Part shown: in pieces, positions 1-5,892 of the stretch
Layout: every line of letters begins with the position of its first letter
Position numbering within the stretch: the stretch's first letter is position 1
Assembly: GCA_964563465.1 (NCBI GenBank)
Contig: CAZLVZ010000020.1
Coordinates: 1 to 9,143, forward strand
DNA from: JAYENY01 sp964563465
Lineage (GTDB): Bacteria > Patescibacteriota > Minisyncoccia > Minisyncoccales > PEYH01
Direction: 5' to 3'
DNA length: 9,143 nucleotides
Notes under the pieces: model-generated
Databases searched by the model: none
Told to the model about the DNA's origin: nothing
What the model saw: the letters and a program-made list of their open reading frames with translations, nothing else
Translations under genes and position numbers: made by a program

Positions 1-33
1 GCTTTTTTCAATAACTGTAGGAATTAAATTCAT
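1..33 (-). CDS. clpP: ATP-dependent Clp protease proteolytic subunit ClpP, N-terminal fragment (cut by window edge)
   Basis: An ATG on the minus strand at 33 opens a frame that runs off the window edge after 11 codons and reads MNLIPTVIEKS. The string LIPTVIE followed by K/Q and a small polar residue is the very well conserved start of mature ClpP, the serine protease subunit that forms a 14-mer barrel with ClpX or ClpA in the cytoplasm. Position supports the call: trigger factor lies upstream on the same strand, and tig-clpP(-clpX) is a widespread bacterial gene order. Here a small nucleotidyltransferase gene sits between them. There is no Shine-Dalgarno sequence before the ATG. The catalytic Ser-His-Asp residues lie outside the window, so the identification rests on the N-terminal string and synteny only. 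Confidence 0.72.
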   Translation of the reverse strand, partial: MNLIPTVIEKS

Positions 34-78
34 AATGACTAATGATTAATTATTTTTGTAATTTTTGCGAGTAAATGT

Positions 79-417
79 CTAACAATTTAATTTTAATTCA
101 AAACCGGTCTTTTTAATTTCGTTGAAGAAAGCGCTATCTGTCGCAAAATCCTCCTCTGTAAATCCAACTGGTTCTAACCCTGCCATAACCTCTTCTTTTT
201 TTCTTTTCGTAAGTAAAAAATTTATAGCTTTTAATGTATTCTTAAATTTTGGAGAGATAATACAAACATCAACATCTGACCAAGTATGCGTTTTCCCCGT
301 AGCTTGAGAGCCAAAAATCATTACCCGTTTAATTGATAACTTTTCTTCTTCTAACAAGCGCTGGGTATAATTCTTAACTATTTTAGCTACCCTTTTTGAA
401 ATTCCTTTTTCAACCAT
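79..417 (-). CDS. MNT-type nucleotidyltransferase domain protein
   Basis: This 112-residue protein is a minimal nucleotidyltransferase of the DNA polymerase beta superfamily. The signature is the GS-x(9)-SD-x-D motif: G36-S37 followed by S47-D48-V49-D50 and a hydrophobic strand (VCII), which places two metal-binding aspartates as expected. The C-terminal part (LEPVGFTEEDF, 81-91) resembles the end of stand-alone domains of this family. Many such proteins are antitoxins paired with an adjacent HEPN toxin, which they inactivate by adding AMP. No HEPN gene is present here: trigger factor lies upstream after a 145-base gap, and clpP starts 45 bases downstream. It may act alone or as an orphan; the substrate is unknown. 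The start at 417 is the first ATG in the frame; no Shine-Dalgarno is visible. A TATAAT box lies 29 bases upstream. Confidence 0.85.
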   Translation of the reverse strand: MVEKGISKRVAKIVKNYTQRLLEEEKLSIKRVMIFGSQATGKTHTWSDVDVCIISPKFKNTLKAINFLLTKRKKEEVMAGLEPVGFTEEDFATDSAFFNEIKKTGFELKLNC

Positions 418-446
418 AAAAGCAAATTTTTAGTAAATTTCTTTTA

Positions 447-452
447 ATTATA
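447..452 (-). promoter_or_regulatory. Candidate -10 box for the nucleotidyltransferase gene
   Basis: A perfect TATAAT reads on the minus strand at 452-447, so transcription would start near 440, about 22 bases before the ATG at 417. The hexamer 17 bases upstream (GGACTA) is not a recognisable -35. In DNA this AT-rich, a TATAAT can arise by chance, so the call is tentative. Confidence 0.35.
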
Positions 453-475
453 GTCATATATTTTCATATTAGTCC

Positions 476-491
476 GATATTTTTAAATATC
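476..491. repeat. 16-bp near-perfect palindrome upstream of the nucleotidyltransferase gene
   Basis: GATATTT-TT-AAATATC has two perfect 7-base arms around a 2-base centre. It sits in the 145-base gap between tig and the nucleotidyltransferase gene, about 25 bases upstream of the candidate TATAAT. That is a plausible place for an operator, but AT-rich palindromes are frequent by chance here. The rest of 418-562 shows no gene and no convincing terminator after tig. Confidence 0.4.
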
Positions 492-562
492 AAATAACAA
501 AATTCTCGGGCTTCATGGTTTTAAATTAAATTATCTTTTCCTAAGAAACAAACCTCGATAAT

Positions 563-1552
563 CTATTTAATTAAATTTTCCAAAAACTGCAATGTTTTTT
601 CTTGCTCTATTCTTTCTTTAAGATAGCTCTTCAACGCTACCTGGTCAATCTCCTGCTTGGTTTTCTCATTAGCTGGGTGCTCTAAAAACATCTTAACTTC
701 TTTTTCAACCTCGTCTTCTTCAGCGTCAATCTTTTCTAATTTCTGAATCTCTCTTAAGATTAAAATCTTTTTAATTTTCTCAATAATTTTAGGTTTCAAG
801 GAGTCCTCTAACTCTTTTTCGCTCTTTTTATTTTTTTTCAAATAATCCTCAAACGATATTTTAAGAAAATTTGTAACATTTCTTTTTAATTCCTCCATCG
901 CTCTTTCTTTTTCCCTTAAAGTTAAAACTTCTGGCACAGAAAATGAGCAATCCTTGGATATCTCGTTCAAAATCTCATCTCTTACTCTTTGTTTCTCTGT
1001 TGTTTCCTTTTCTTTTTTTATTTGCGCACGAATAGTTGTTTTTAGCTCTTCTCCCTTACCAAAACTTATTTTCTCTTGTTGCTCTTTTGGCATTTTATCT
1101 TTTACGTCCTGAAGCTGTTTAATCGCTTCCTCAACTTCTTCGTCTTTGATAATTACTTCCTGTTTTTTGACTTTTTGAGCCACCTTTCTATAATCTGATA
1201 ATTTTATTTCCGGAAGAATAGAAATAATCGCCTTAAATTCTAAAGGATTATTAAATGCTAATTTTAAAATTTCAATTTCCGGCGAACCTAATGGTTCCAA
1301 ACCGTTATTTTTAATAGCTTGGAGATAAAATTCCTCTACTGCTATGGGAGCGGCTTGAGATAAAATCTTTTCTTGTCCAATTTCTTTAAGAACTATTTCT
1401 TTTGGAACTTGGCCTTTACGAAATCCTTTCATTTCAAAATTTTGGACAATTTCTTTTTCCGTTTGAGCTATAAACTTTTTAATATCCTCAAATGGAACTA
1501 TAATTTTTATTTCCTTTTTTGTTGATGTTATTTCTTTTACAAAACTTTCCAT
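563..1552 (-). CDS. tig: Trigger factor, short form lacking the PPIase domain
   Basis: Trigger factor is the ribosome-bound chaperone that meets nascent chains at the exit tunnel. The N-terminal ribosome-binding domain spans about residues 1-150 and carries the signature loop GFRKGQVP (43-50), followed by the typical region ending near PEIKLSDYRKV. The C-terminal helical chaperone domain follows almost at once (about 155-329; SFGKGEELKTTIRAQIKKE matches the region after the PPIase in full-length proteins). The product has 329 residues against roughly 430 in E. coli, and the missing piece corresponds to the FKBP-like prolyl isomerase domain. The reading frame is unbroken, so this looks like an architecture and not damage. 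The gene starts 23 bases after the hppA stop, lacks a Shine-Dalgarno, and ends in TAG. It lies upstream of the probable clpP, as in many bacteria. Confidence 0.93.
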   Translation of the reverse strand: MESFVKEITSTKKEIKIIVPFEDIKKFIAQTEKEIVQNFEMKGFRKGQVPKEIVLKEIGQEKILSQAAPIAVEEFYLQAIKNNGLEPLGSPEIEILKLAFNNPLEFKAIISILPEIKLSDYRKVAQKVKKQEVIIKDEEVEEAIKQLQDVKDKMPKEQQEKISFGKGEELKTTIRAQIKKEKETTEKQRVRDEILNEISKDCSFSVPEVLTLREKERAMEELKRNVTNFLKISFEDYLKKNKKSEKELEDSLKPKIIEKIKKILILREIQKLEKIDAEEDEVEKEVKMFLEHPANEKTKQEIDQVALKSYLKERIEQEKTLQFLENLIK

Positions 1553-1575
1553 TATAATAATTAATTAATGATTAT

Positions 1576-3573
1576 TTACGCGAATAATGCTAAGGATATT
1601 AGCGCGACAACACTAATCAATTTAATCAAAATATTTAGAGAAGGCCCTGCCGTATCTTTGAAAGGATCTCCCACAGTATCTCCAATCACAGCTGCCTTGT
1701 GGGCATCTGAACCCTTGCCTCCTAAATTTCCAGCTTCAATGTATTTCTTCGCATTGTCCCATGCCGCTCCAGCGTTAGCCATAAATAAGGCCAAAAGAAA
1801 TCCGGAGCTTAAAGCGCCAACCAATGTCCCTGCCACTGCCTCTACTCCTAAAAACAAGCCAACAAGAATTGGAGTAAAGACCACTAAAAGACCAGGAACA
1901 ATCATTTCTTTTAATGCTCTTTTAGTAGCAATATCCACGCAAGAGCCATAATCAGCCTTTTCCTTCCCTTCCATCAATCCAACCTTTTCTCTAAATTGTT
2001 TTCTAACTTCTTTAACTATATCCAAAGCTCCTCTGCTGACACCCTTCATCGTAAGGGCAGAAAAAAGAAAGGGAAGCATTGCTCCGATAAACAATCCAGC
2101 TAAAAGTTTAGGGTCTAAAAGATTTATGCTTTCTAAATTTATTTTCTGAGCATAGGTTGCTAACCAAGCTAATCCAGCCAAAGCAGCTGCTCCGATAGCA
2201 AATCCCTTTCCAACCGCTGCTGTACTATTGCCTACGGCGTCTAATGCTTCAACTCGTTTGTGTACCGCTTCTTCCATTCCTCCCATTTCCGCTATGCCTT
2301 CAGCGTTGTCAGCGATAGGACCATAACAATCAGTTGAAAGATTAATGCCCAGCACACCAAGAATACCTAGAGACGCTAAGGCGATACCATAAAGACCTGA
2401 AAAATGATAAGCCAAAATGATAGTTATTGCCACAGCCAAAACAGGTAAAACGGTGCTTCTAAATCCAACAATTAGGCCTTCTATAATAACACTGGAAGGG
2501 CCACTTTGAGCAGCTTTAGCAATTTGCATTGTTGGTTTCTTTTTCTCGGAAGTATAATATTCCGTTGTTTTTCCTATTAATAATCCCGCGCCCAAACCAA
2601 GAGTAATAGCCCAAAATTGACTAAGATCGTGGAAAAAATAACTCGTAAGAAAATAGGCACCAAAAAGCATTAAAAAATTTGCAATGATTACTCCTTTCTC
2701 CATTGCTTTTCTTACTTTGTCTGTTTGTTTTAAAAATTCTTCTTTGTTTTCTTCTTTTGATTCTTGCGAAACTTTAACAAAAAGAGATCCCAAGAAAGAA
2801 CTAACGATTCCAATTGCAGCTAAAAGCAATGGGAAAACAAAACCCTTAATATTATAGATAGCGCCACCAATAAGCATGGCGGCGATAATTGTGGAGACAT
2901 AGGATTCAAAAAGGTCAGAACCCATTCCAGCGATATCTCCCACATTATCTCCAACTTGATCAGCGATAACTGCTGGATTACGAGGGTCGTCTTCTGGAAT
3001 ACCTTTTTCAACTTTTCCGACTAAGTCTGCGCCGACATCAGCGCTTTTTGTAAATATTCCTCCTCCAACTCGCATAAATAGTGCGACAAGAGAAGCACCT
3101 AAAGCAAAATTAATTAAAAGTCCTGGTTGCTTGAAAATGAACCAGACCGCAGTAACTCCAAAAAGTCCAAATCCAACTACCAAAAACCCCATTACTTGTC
3201 CTCCGCAAATAGCCGTATTGAATGCTTGACTAAAACTTTTTTGTGCAGAACAACTGGTTTTTACATTAGCTGAAGTAGAAACCATCATGCCCACATAACC
3301 AGCCAAGCTGGAAATAATTGCTCCGCTTAAAAAAATCAAACCGGGAATAATATCTTTATTAAGAATAACGAGCCCTATGGCAGCCAAAAGAAAAATCAAA
3401 GACATTGTCTTAAATTCTCTTTTAAGAAATACTTGTGCGCCTTCTTTTATGGCTTTAGCAATCTCTCTTATTTTCTCTTCTCCAGAATCAATCTTATTCA
3501 GACGCTGAATCAGAAAAAAGACAAAGAAAAGATCTAATACGGCAACGATAAAAGGAACATATATTAAATTCAT
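1576..3573 (-). CDS. hppA: Membrane-bound, ion-pumping inorganic pyrophosphatase (K+-dependent type)
   Basis: This 665-residue integral membrane enzyme hydrolyses pyrophosphate and uses the energy to pump H+ or Na+ across the cytoplasmic membrane. It is rich in hydrophobic helices throughout. The catalytic signatures are all present: DVGADLVGKVE (179-189), EDDPRNPAVIADQVGDNVGD (194-213), DNAEGIAEMGGM (422-433), and GDTVGDPFKDTAGPS (631-645). In GNSTAAVGKG (448-457) alanine occupies the site that is lysine in K+-independent enzymes, so this should be the K+-dependent class. Glu223 in DLFES aligns with the gating glutamate of the Thermotoga Na+-pumping enzyme (DLLES) and not with the plant H+-pump position four residues later. 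Na+ transport is therefore possible, but the ion cannot be settled by eye. It starts 25 bases after nusA and probably shares its transcript. No Shine-Dalgarno is visible. Confidence 0.96.
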   Translation of the reverse strand: MNLIYVPFIVAVLDLFFVFFLIQRLNKIDSGEEKIREIAKAIKEGAQVFLKREFKTMSLIFLLAAIGLVILNKDIIPGLIFLSGAIISSLAGYVGMMVSTSANVKTSCSAQKSFSQAFNTAICGGQVMGFLVVGFGLFGVTAVWFIFKQPGLLINFALGASLVALFMRVGGGIFTKSADVGADLVGKVEKGIPEDDPRNPAVIADQVGDNVGDIAGMGSDLFESYVSTIIAAMLIGGAIYNIKGFVFPLLLAAIGIVSSFLGSLFVKVSQESKEENKEEFLKQTDKVRKAMEKGVIIANFLMLFGAYFLTSYFFHDLSQFWAITLGLGAGLLIGKTTEYYTSEKKKPTMQIAKAAQSGPSSVIIEGLIVGFRSTVLPVLAVAITIILAYHFSGLYGIALASLGILGVLGINLSTDCYGPIADNAEGIAEMGGMEEAVHKRVEALDAVGNSTAAVGKGFAIGAAALAGLAWLATYAQKINLESINLLDPKLLAGLFIGAMLPFLFSALTMKGVSRGALDIVKEVRKQFREKVGLMEGKEKADYGSCVDIATKRALKEMIVPGLLVVFTPILVGLFLGVEAVAGTLVGALSSGFLLALFMANAGAAWDNAKKYIEAGNLGGKGSDAHKAAVIGDTVGDPFKDTAGPSLNILIKLISVVALISLALFA

Positions 3574-3598
3574 AACTTTAGAAAATTAAATTAATTTT

Positions 3599-4867
3599 TT
3601 ATTTCTTTTTTTCTTTAATTTTTTTCTTTTTAACTTCTTTTTTAGGACTCTTTTCTGTTTTCTTTTTAGCTTTTTTCTCTTTTTTCTCTTTCTCAACCTC
3701 TTTTTCTTCTGTCTCTGCTACCTCTTTATCTCCCTCTGCTTTAACATCTATTTTCCATCCAGTTAATCTAGCGGCTAAGCGAACATTTTGCCCTCCCTTG
3801 CCAATTGCCAAGGATAATTGATCTTCTGGCACAATAGCCGTCGCCTTACCTTTCTCTTCAACTTTAATTTCAGAAACCTTTGCTGGAGACAAAGCATTGC
3901 TTATAAAATCGTCTGGCTTGTCTGACCATTGGATAATATCAATTTTTTCTCCGCCAAGTCCATTGATAACAGCCATTACTCTTGTTCCTCTCTGACCGAC
4001 CATTGCTCCTATAGGGTCAATACCTTCTTCAGTTGAAGCCACAGCAAGCTTAGTTCTAAAGCCAGGCTCTCTGGCTATGCTTTTAATCTCTACTTGCCCA
4101 GTAGCAACTTCTGGAACTTCAATCTCAAATAGCTTAGTTACAAATTTTGGATAAGCTCGAGAAAGTGTCATATTCGGTCCTCTGGATGTTGATTCTACAC
4201 TTTTTAAATAAAGATTCATCCTCTGTCCCACTGTATAATCCTCTCCTGGTATTTTTTCGGCTGGCATCAAAACCCCCAATGCTTTACCTATATCAAAAAA
4301 TACGCTATTACCTTCTATCCGCTGAACAATACCAGAAACGACTTCTCCTTCTTTTGATTTATACTCTTCTAAAATGGCGTTTCTTTCCGCTTCTTTTAAT
4401 CTCTGTAAAATAACTTGTTTCGCTGTTTGAGCGGCAATTCTTCCATAACTGGCATCTGCTTCCATCGGAATTGATAATTCTTCTCCTGCCTTTATCTTTG
4501 GATCTCTTTCTTTTGCTTCGGTGAGTATTATGTGTTTTCTAATATTAAAACGAACCTTTTTGTCTTCATCTCCTGAATCTTCTTCTGTAATCTTTTCTCT
4601 TTGCGTTTCTTGTTTATCTTTCAATTCTTCTAACTCTTCTTCGGAATAAATCATATCTTCATTAACCACTTCCAAAATCTGCCAAAATTTTATTTCGCCA
4701 GTTTCTGGATTTAATTTTGCTTGAATGTTTTCTCCTTTTCTGTCGTTATCCTTTTTATAGGCAGCCGCTAATGCTTGCTCAATAACTCCTATCACTGTGT
4801 CGTAACTAATGCCTTTTTCTTCGGCAATTTGAGAGATAGAAGAGGCGAGAACTTTTAGATCTTCCAT
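3599..4867 (-). CDS. nusA: Transcription termination/antitermination factor NusA
   Basis: NusA binds RNA polymerase and nascent RNA, modulating pausing, intrinsic termination and antitermination. The 422 residues show the standard order: the N-terminal polymerase-binding domain (about 1-165) with an acidic insert near 75-103 (EEELEELKDKQ onward), the S1 domain (about 172-238, starting KEGEVVSGIVQRIEG), KH1 with the GQRG loop (291-294), and KH2 with GKGG (356-359) followed by NVRLAARLTGWKIDV. The last 45 residues are an extremely Lys/Glu-rich tail; the E. coli acidic repeats are absent. The usual neighbours rimP and infB are not adjacent; hicA lies upstream beyond a terminator and hppA downstream. 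There is no Shine-Dalgarno. The leader at 4868-4963 holds a hairpin plus U-tract that could act as an attenuator. Confidence 0.97.
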   Translation of the reverse strand: MEDLKVLASSISQIAEEKGISYDTVIGVIEQALAAAYKKDNDRKGENIQAKLNPETGEIKFWQILEVVNEDMIYSEEELEELKDKQETQREKITEEDSGDEDKKVRFNIRKHIILTEAKERDPKIKAGEELSIPMEADASYGRIAAQTAKQVILQRLKEAERNAILEEYKSKEGEVVSGIVQRIEGNSVFFDIGKALGVLMPAEKIPGEDYTVGQRMNLYLKSVESTSRGPNMTLSRAYPKFVTKLFEIEVPEVATGQVEIKSIAREPGFRTKLAVASTEEGIDPIGAMVGQRGTRVMAVINGLGGEKIDIIQWSDKPDDFISNALSPAKVSEIKVEEKGKATAIVPEDQLSLAIGKGGQNVRLAARLTGWKIDVKAEGDKEVAETEEKEVEKEKKEKKAKKKTEKSPKKEVKKKKIKEKKK

Positions 4868-4894
4868 ATGTTTAAGTTATAAATAATTATTTAG

Positions 4895-4919
4895 AAAAAA
4901 TGGCCCAATTCCTTGGACC
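4895..4919 (-). terminator. Intrinsic terminator (or attenuator) between hicA and nusA
   Basis: Read on the minus strand, GGTCCAA-GGAA-TTGGGCC forms a 7-bp stem (six Watson-Crick pairs plus one T-G) with a GGAA tetraloop, followed directly by ATTTTTT (4901-4895). This is the clearest terminator in the window. It can end the transcript coming from hicBA. Because a candidate promoter lies just upstream of it at 4936-4963 and the nusA ATG is only 28 bases past the T-tract, it could also act as a regulated terminator within the nusA leader. Confidence 0.75.
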
Positions 4920-4935
4920 TTCGTTCTTAATATAC

Positions 4936-4963
4936 ACTATCAAAAAAGCATCGATTATGTCAA
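4936..4963 (-). promoter_or_regulatory. Candidate promoter for the nusA leader
   Basis: On the minus strand a perfect TTGACA (4963-4958) is followed after 16 bases by GATAGT (4941-4936), which keeps the important second-position A and final T of a -10 box. The predicted start near 4929 is about ten bases before the terminator hairpin and about 62 bases before the nusA ATG. The -10 is imperfect, and a second candidate -10 (TATAAC, 4881-4876) lies close to the nusA ATG. Confidence 0.45.
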
Positions 4964-4977
4964 GCAATAAAATCTAT

Positions 4978-5212
4978 TTATCTCAATCTTGAAAAATCAT
5001 CAACAGTAATACCAAAATCTTTTAGAATAGATTTTATTGTTTTCCTTTTAATAATTTTTGAACCGTGTTTGGGAATAGTTGTTTGTTGTCCGTCGGAATC
5101 CCTTCTCCAAATCTCATGACTACCCTTTGCTTCTCTACAAAGATAAAAACCAAGCTTCTTGGCTACCTTAACGACTTGGCGATAATTAACGATTGGGAAT
5201 TTCTTTCCCCAT
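4978..5212 (-). CDS. hicA: HicA-family mRNA interferase toxin, start codon out of frame by one base
   Basis: Downstream of hicB on the minus strand an open frame ending with TAA at 4978 reads GKKFPIVNYRQVVKVAKK, then GFYLC, GSHEIW, TTIPKHG and SILKDFGI. This is the HicA double-stranded-RNA-binding fold; the catalytic histidine is in GSHEIW. HicA cleaves mRNA and is neutralised by HicB. The frame contains no ATG, GTG or TTG at its beginning. The only ATG (5212-5210) is followed by a GGGG run and is one base out of register, stopping after eight codons. Removing one G would give a normal 77-residue HicA starting MGKKFPIV. Possible explanations are a sequencing or assembly error in the homopolymer, a real inactivating frameshift, slippage at the run, or a rare ATA/ATC start at 5218-5223. 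The ATG lies 4 bases past the hicB stop codon. Confidence 0.82.
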
Positions 5213-5216
5213 GTGC

Positions 5217-5477
5217 TTATGATTTAACTAAAATTGGTAAACTAAAATTAACACCTTCCTGCTTCTCTATCATCACGCCAGGAATAAATTCTTTATGTTT
5301 TTTACGAATCGCAATATGCGCCTTAATTACATCTTCAATATTTTCAATCGCCTCTGCGTAACTATCGCCTTCTGCGTGACATCCCTGTAAAACTGGACAA
5401 TCAACGAAATAACCCCCCTCTTCGCAGGATTCAATGACAATTGGATATAAGAGAATTTTTGAAAATTTCTTTACCAT
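5217..5477 (-). CDS. hicB: HicB-family antitoxin
   Basis: This 86-residue protein has the HicB-like fold: an N-terminal strand YPIVIE (11-16), then GGYFVDCPVLQGC (21-33), the AEGDSYAEAIENIEDVI stretch (35-51), a helix to about residue 63, and a short C-terminal strand region. HicB binds and inhibits HicA in the cytoplasm. No C-terminal HTH or ribbon-helix-helix DNA-binding domain is evident beyond the core fold, so whether it represses its own promoter is uncertain. The order is hicB then hicA, the reverse of the classical E. coli arrangement but common elsewhere. The gene starts 38 bases after yraN, and that gap contains a near-consensus promoter whose predicted start falls on the ATG itself. 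A leaderless mRNA is therefore likely; no Shine-Dalgarno exists. Confidence 0.9.
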   Translation of the reverse strand: MVKKFSKILLYPIVIESCEEGGYFVDCPVLQGCHAEGDSYAEAIENIEDVIKAHIAIRKKHKEFIPGVMIEKQEGVNFSLPILVKS

Positions 5478-5483
5478 GTTTTT

Positions 5484-5512
5484 ATTATGTCTCTTGTCAA
5501 AAGAAATGTCAA
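5484..5512 (-). promoter_or_regulatory. Near-consensus sigma-70 promoter of hicBA, predicted leaderless
   Basis: On the minus strand TTGACA (5512-5507) is separated by exactly 17 bases from CATAAT (5489-5484), which matches TATAAT at five of six positions. Transcription would be expected about seven bases beyond the -10, at or next to the A of the hicB ATG (5477). A second TTGACA lies at 5500-5495, inside the spacer. Confidence 0.75.
5495..5512 (-). repeat. Tandem TTGACA direct repeat (12-bp period) in the hicBA promoter
   Basis: TTGACA-TTTCTT-TTGACA reads on the minus strand, so two copies of the hexamer are offset by 12 bp, close to one helical turn. The upstream copy is the -35 box; the downstream one lies in the spacer, where it has no role as a promoter element. 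It might be a repressor half-site, but this is inference. Confidence 0.5.
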
Positions 5513-5515
5513 GAA

Positions 5516-5890
5516 TTAAATATTCTCAAAATGTTTAATTTTCGCTTTGTGAAAGTTAAAATTCAAAACAATTGCCAAAACATCAATCTGCCATTGCGAA
5601 TTTAATGATATTTTGTGCTCATCAAGCCAAATTTCGGCTATTTTTATTATTGTTTCTTTCTTTTTAGCATCAACCCTTTGCTCTGGGGACAAGCCCTTCT
5701 CTGATGAAAGCGTTTTAACTTCACAGAATATAATGACCTTATCTTTTCTGGCAACAATATCAATCTCGCCGAGTTTCATGGACCCAACATGTTTTTCAAA
5801 ATTCCTGTCTAATATCTTACAACCTTTATTCTTCAAATATTTGACTCCGATGTCTTCTCCCAATTTACCAACTTCTTGATTTCTAAACAT
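5516..5890 (-). CDS. YraN / UPF0102 family protein with PD-(D/E)XK nuclease fold
   Basis: The 124 residues match the YraN family in length and motif order: GKLGEDIGVKYLKNKG (8-23) with the conserved Glu12, RNF (29-31), then the restriction-endonuclease-like core GEIDIVARKD (41-50) with Glu42 and Asp44, and FCEVKT (55-60) with Glu57 and Lys59. Arg72 in EQRVDAKK is also typical. These residues form a metal-dependent nuclease site; the cellular role of the family is not established, though Holliday-junction or repair functions have been suggested. Its ATG lies two bases after the stop of the DUF192 gene (TAA-TT-ATG), which suggests translational coupling and one operon. It ends in TAA 38 bases before hicB. 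Confidence 0.9.
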   Translation of the reverse strand: MFRNQEVGKLGEDIGVKYLKNKGCKILDRNFEKHVGSMKLGEIDIVARKDKVIIFCEVKTLSSEKGLSPEQRVDAKKKETIIKIAEIWLDEHKISLNSQWQIDVLAIVLNFNFHKAKIKHFENI

Positions 5891-5892
5891 AA

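Noticed and set aside
563..600. Terminator after tig
   Set aside because: ATTATC/GATAAT can pair only over a loop of about 21 bases and no T-tract follows convincingly.
1568..1951. Plus-strand frame of 127 codons opposite the end of hppA
   Set aside because: It is a mirror frame of the conserved pyrophosphatase C-terminus, with low-complexity Ala/Pro/Lys content.
5065..5361. Plus-strand frame of 98 codons opposite hicA and hicB
   Set aside because: It lies antisense to two recognisable toxin-antitoxin genes and its translation resembles no family.
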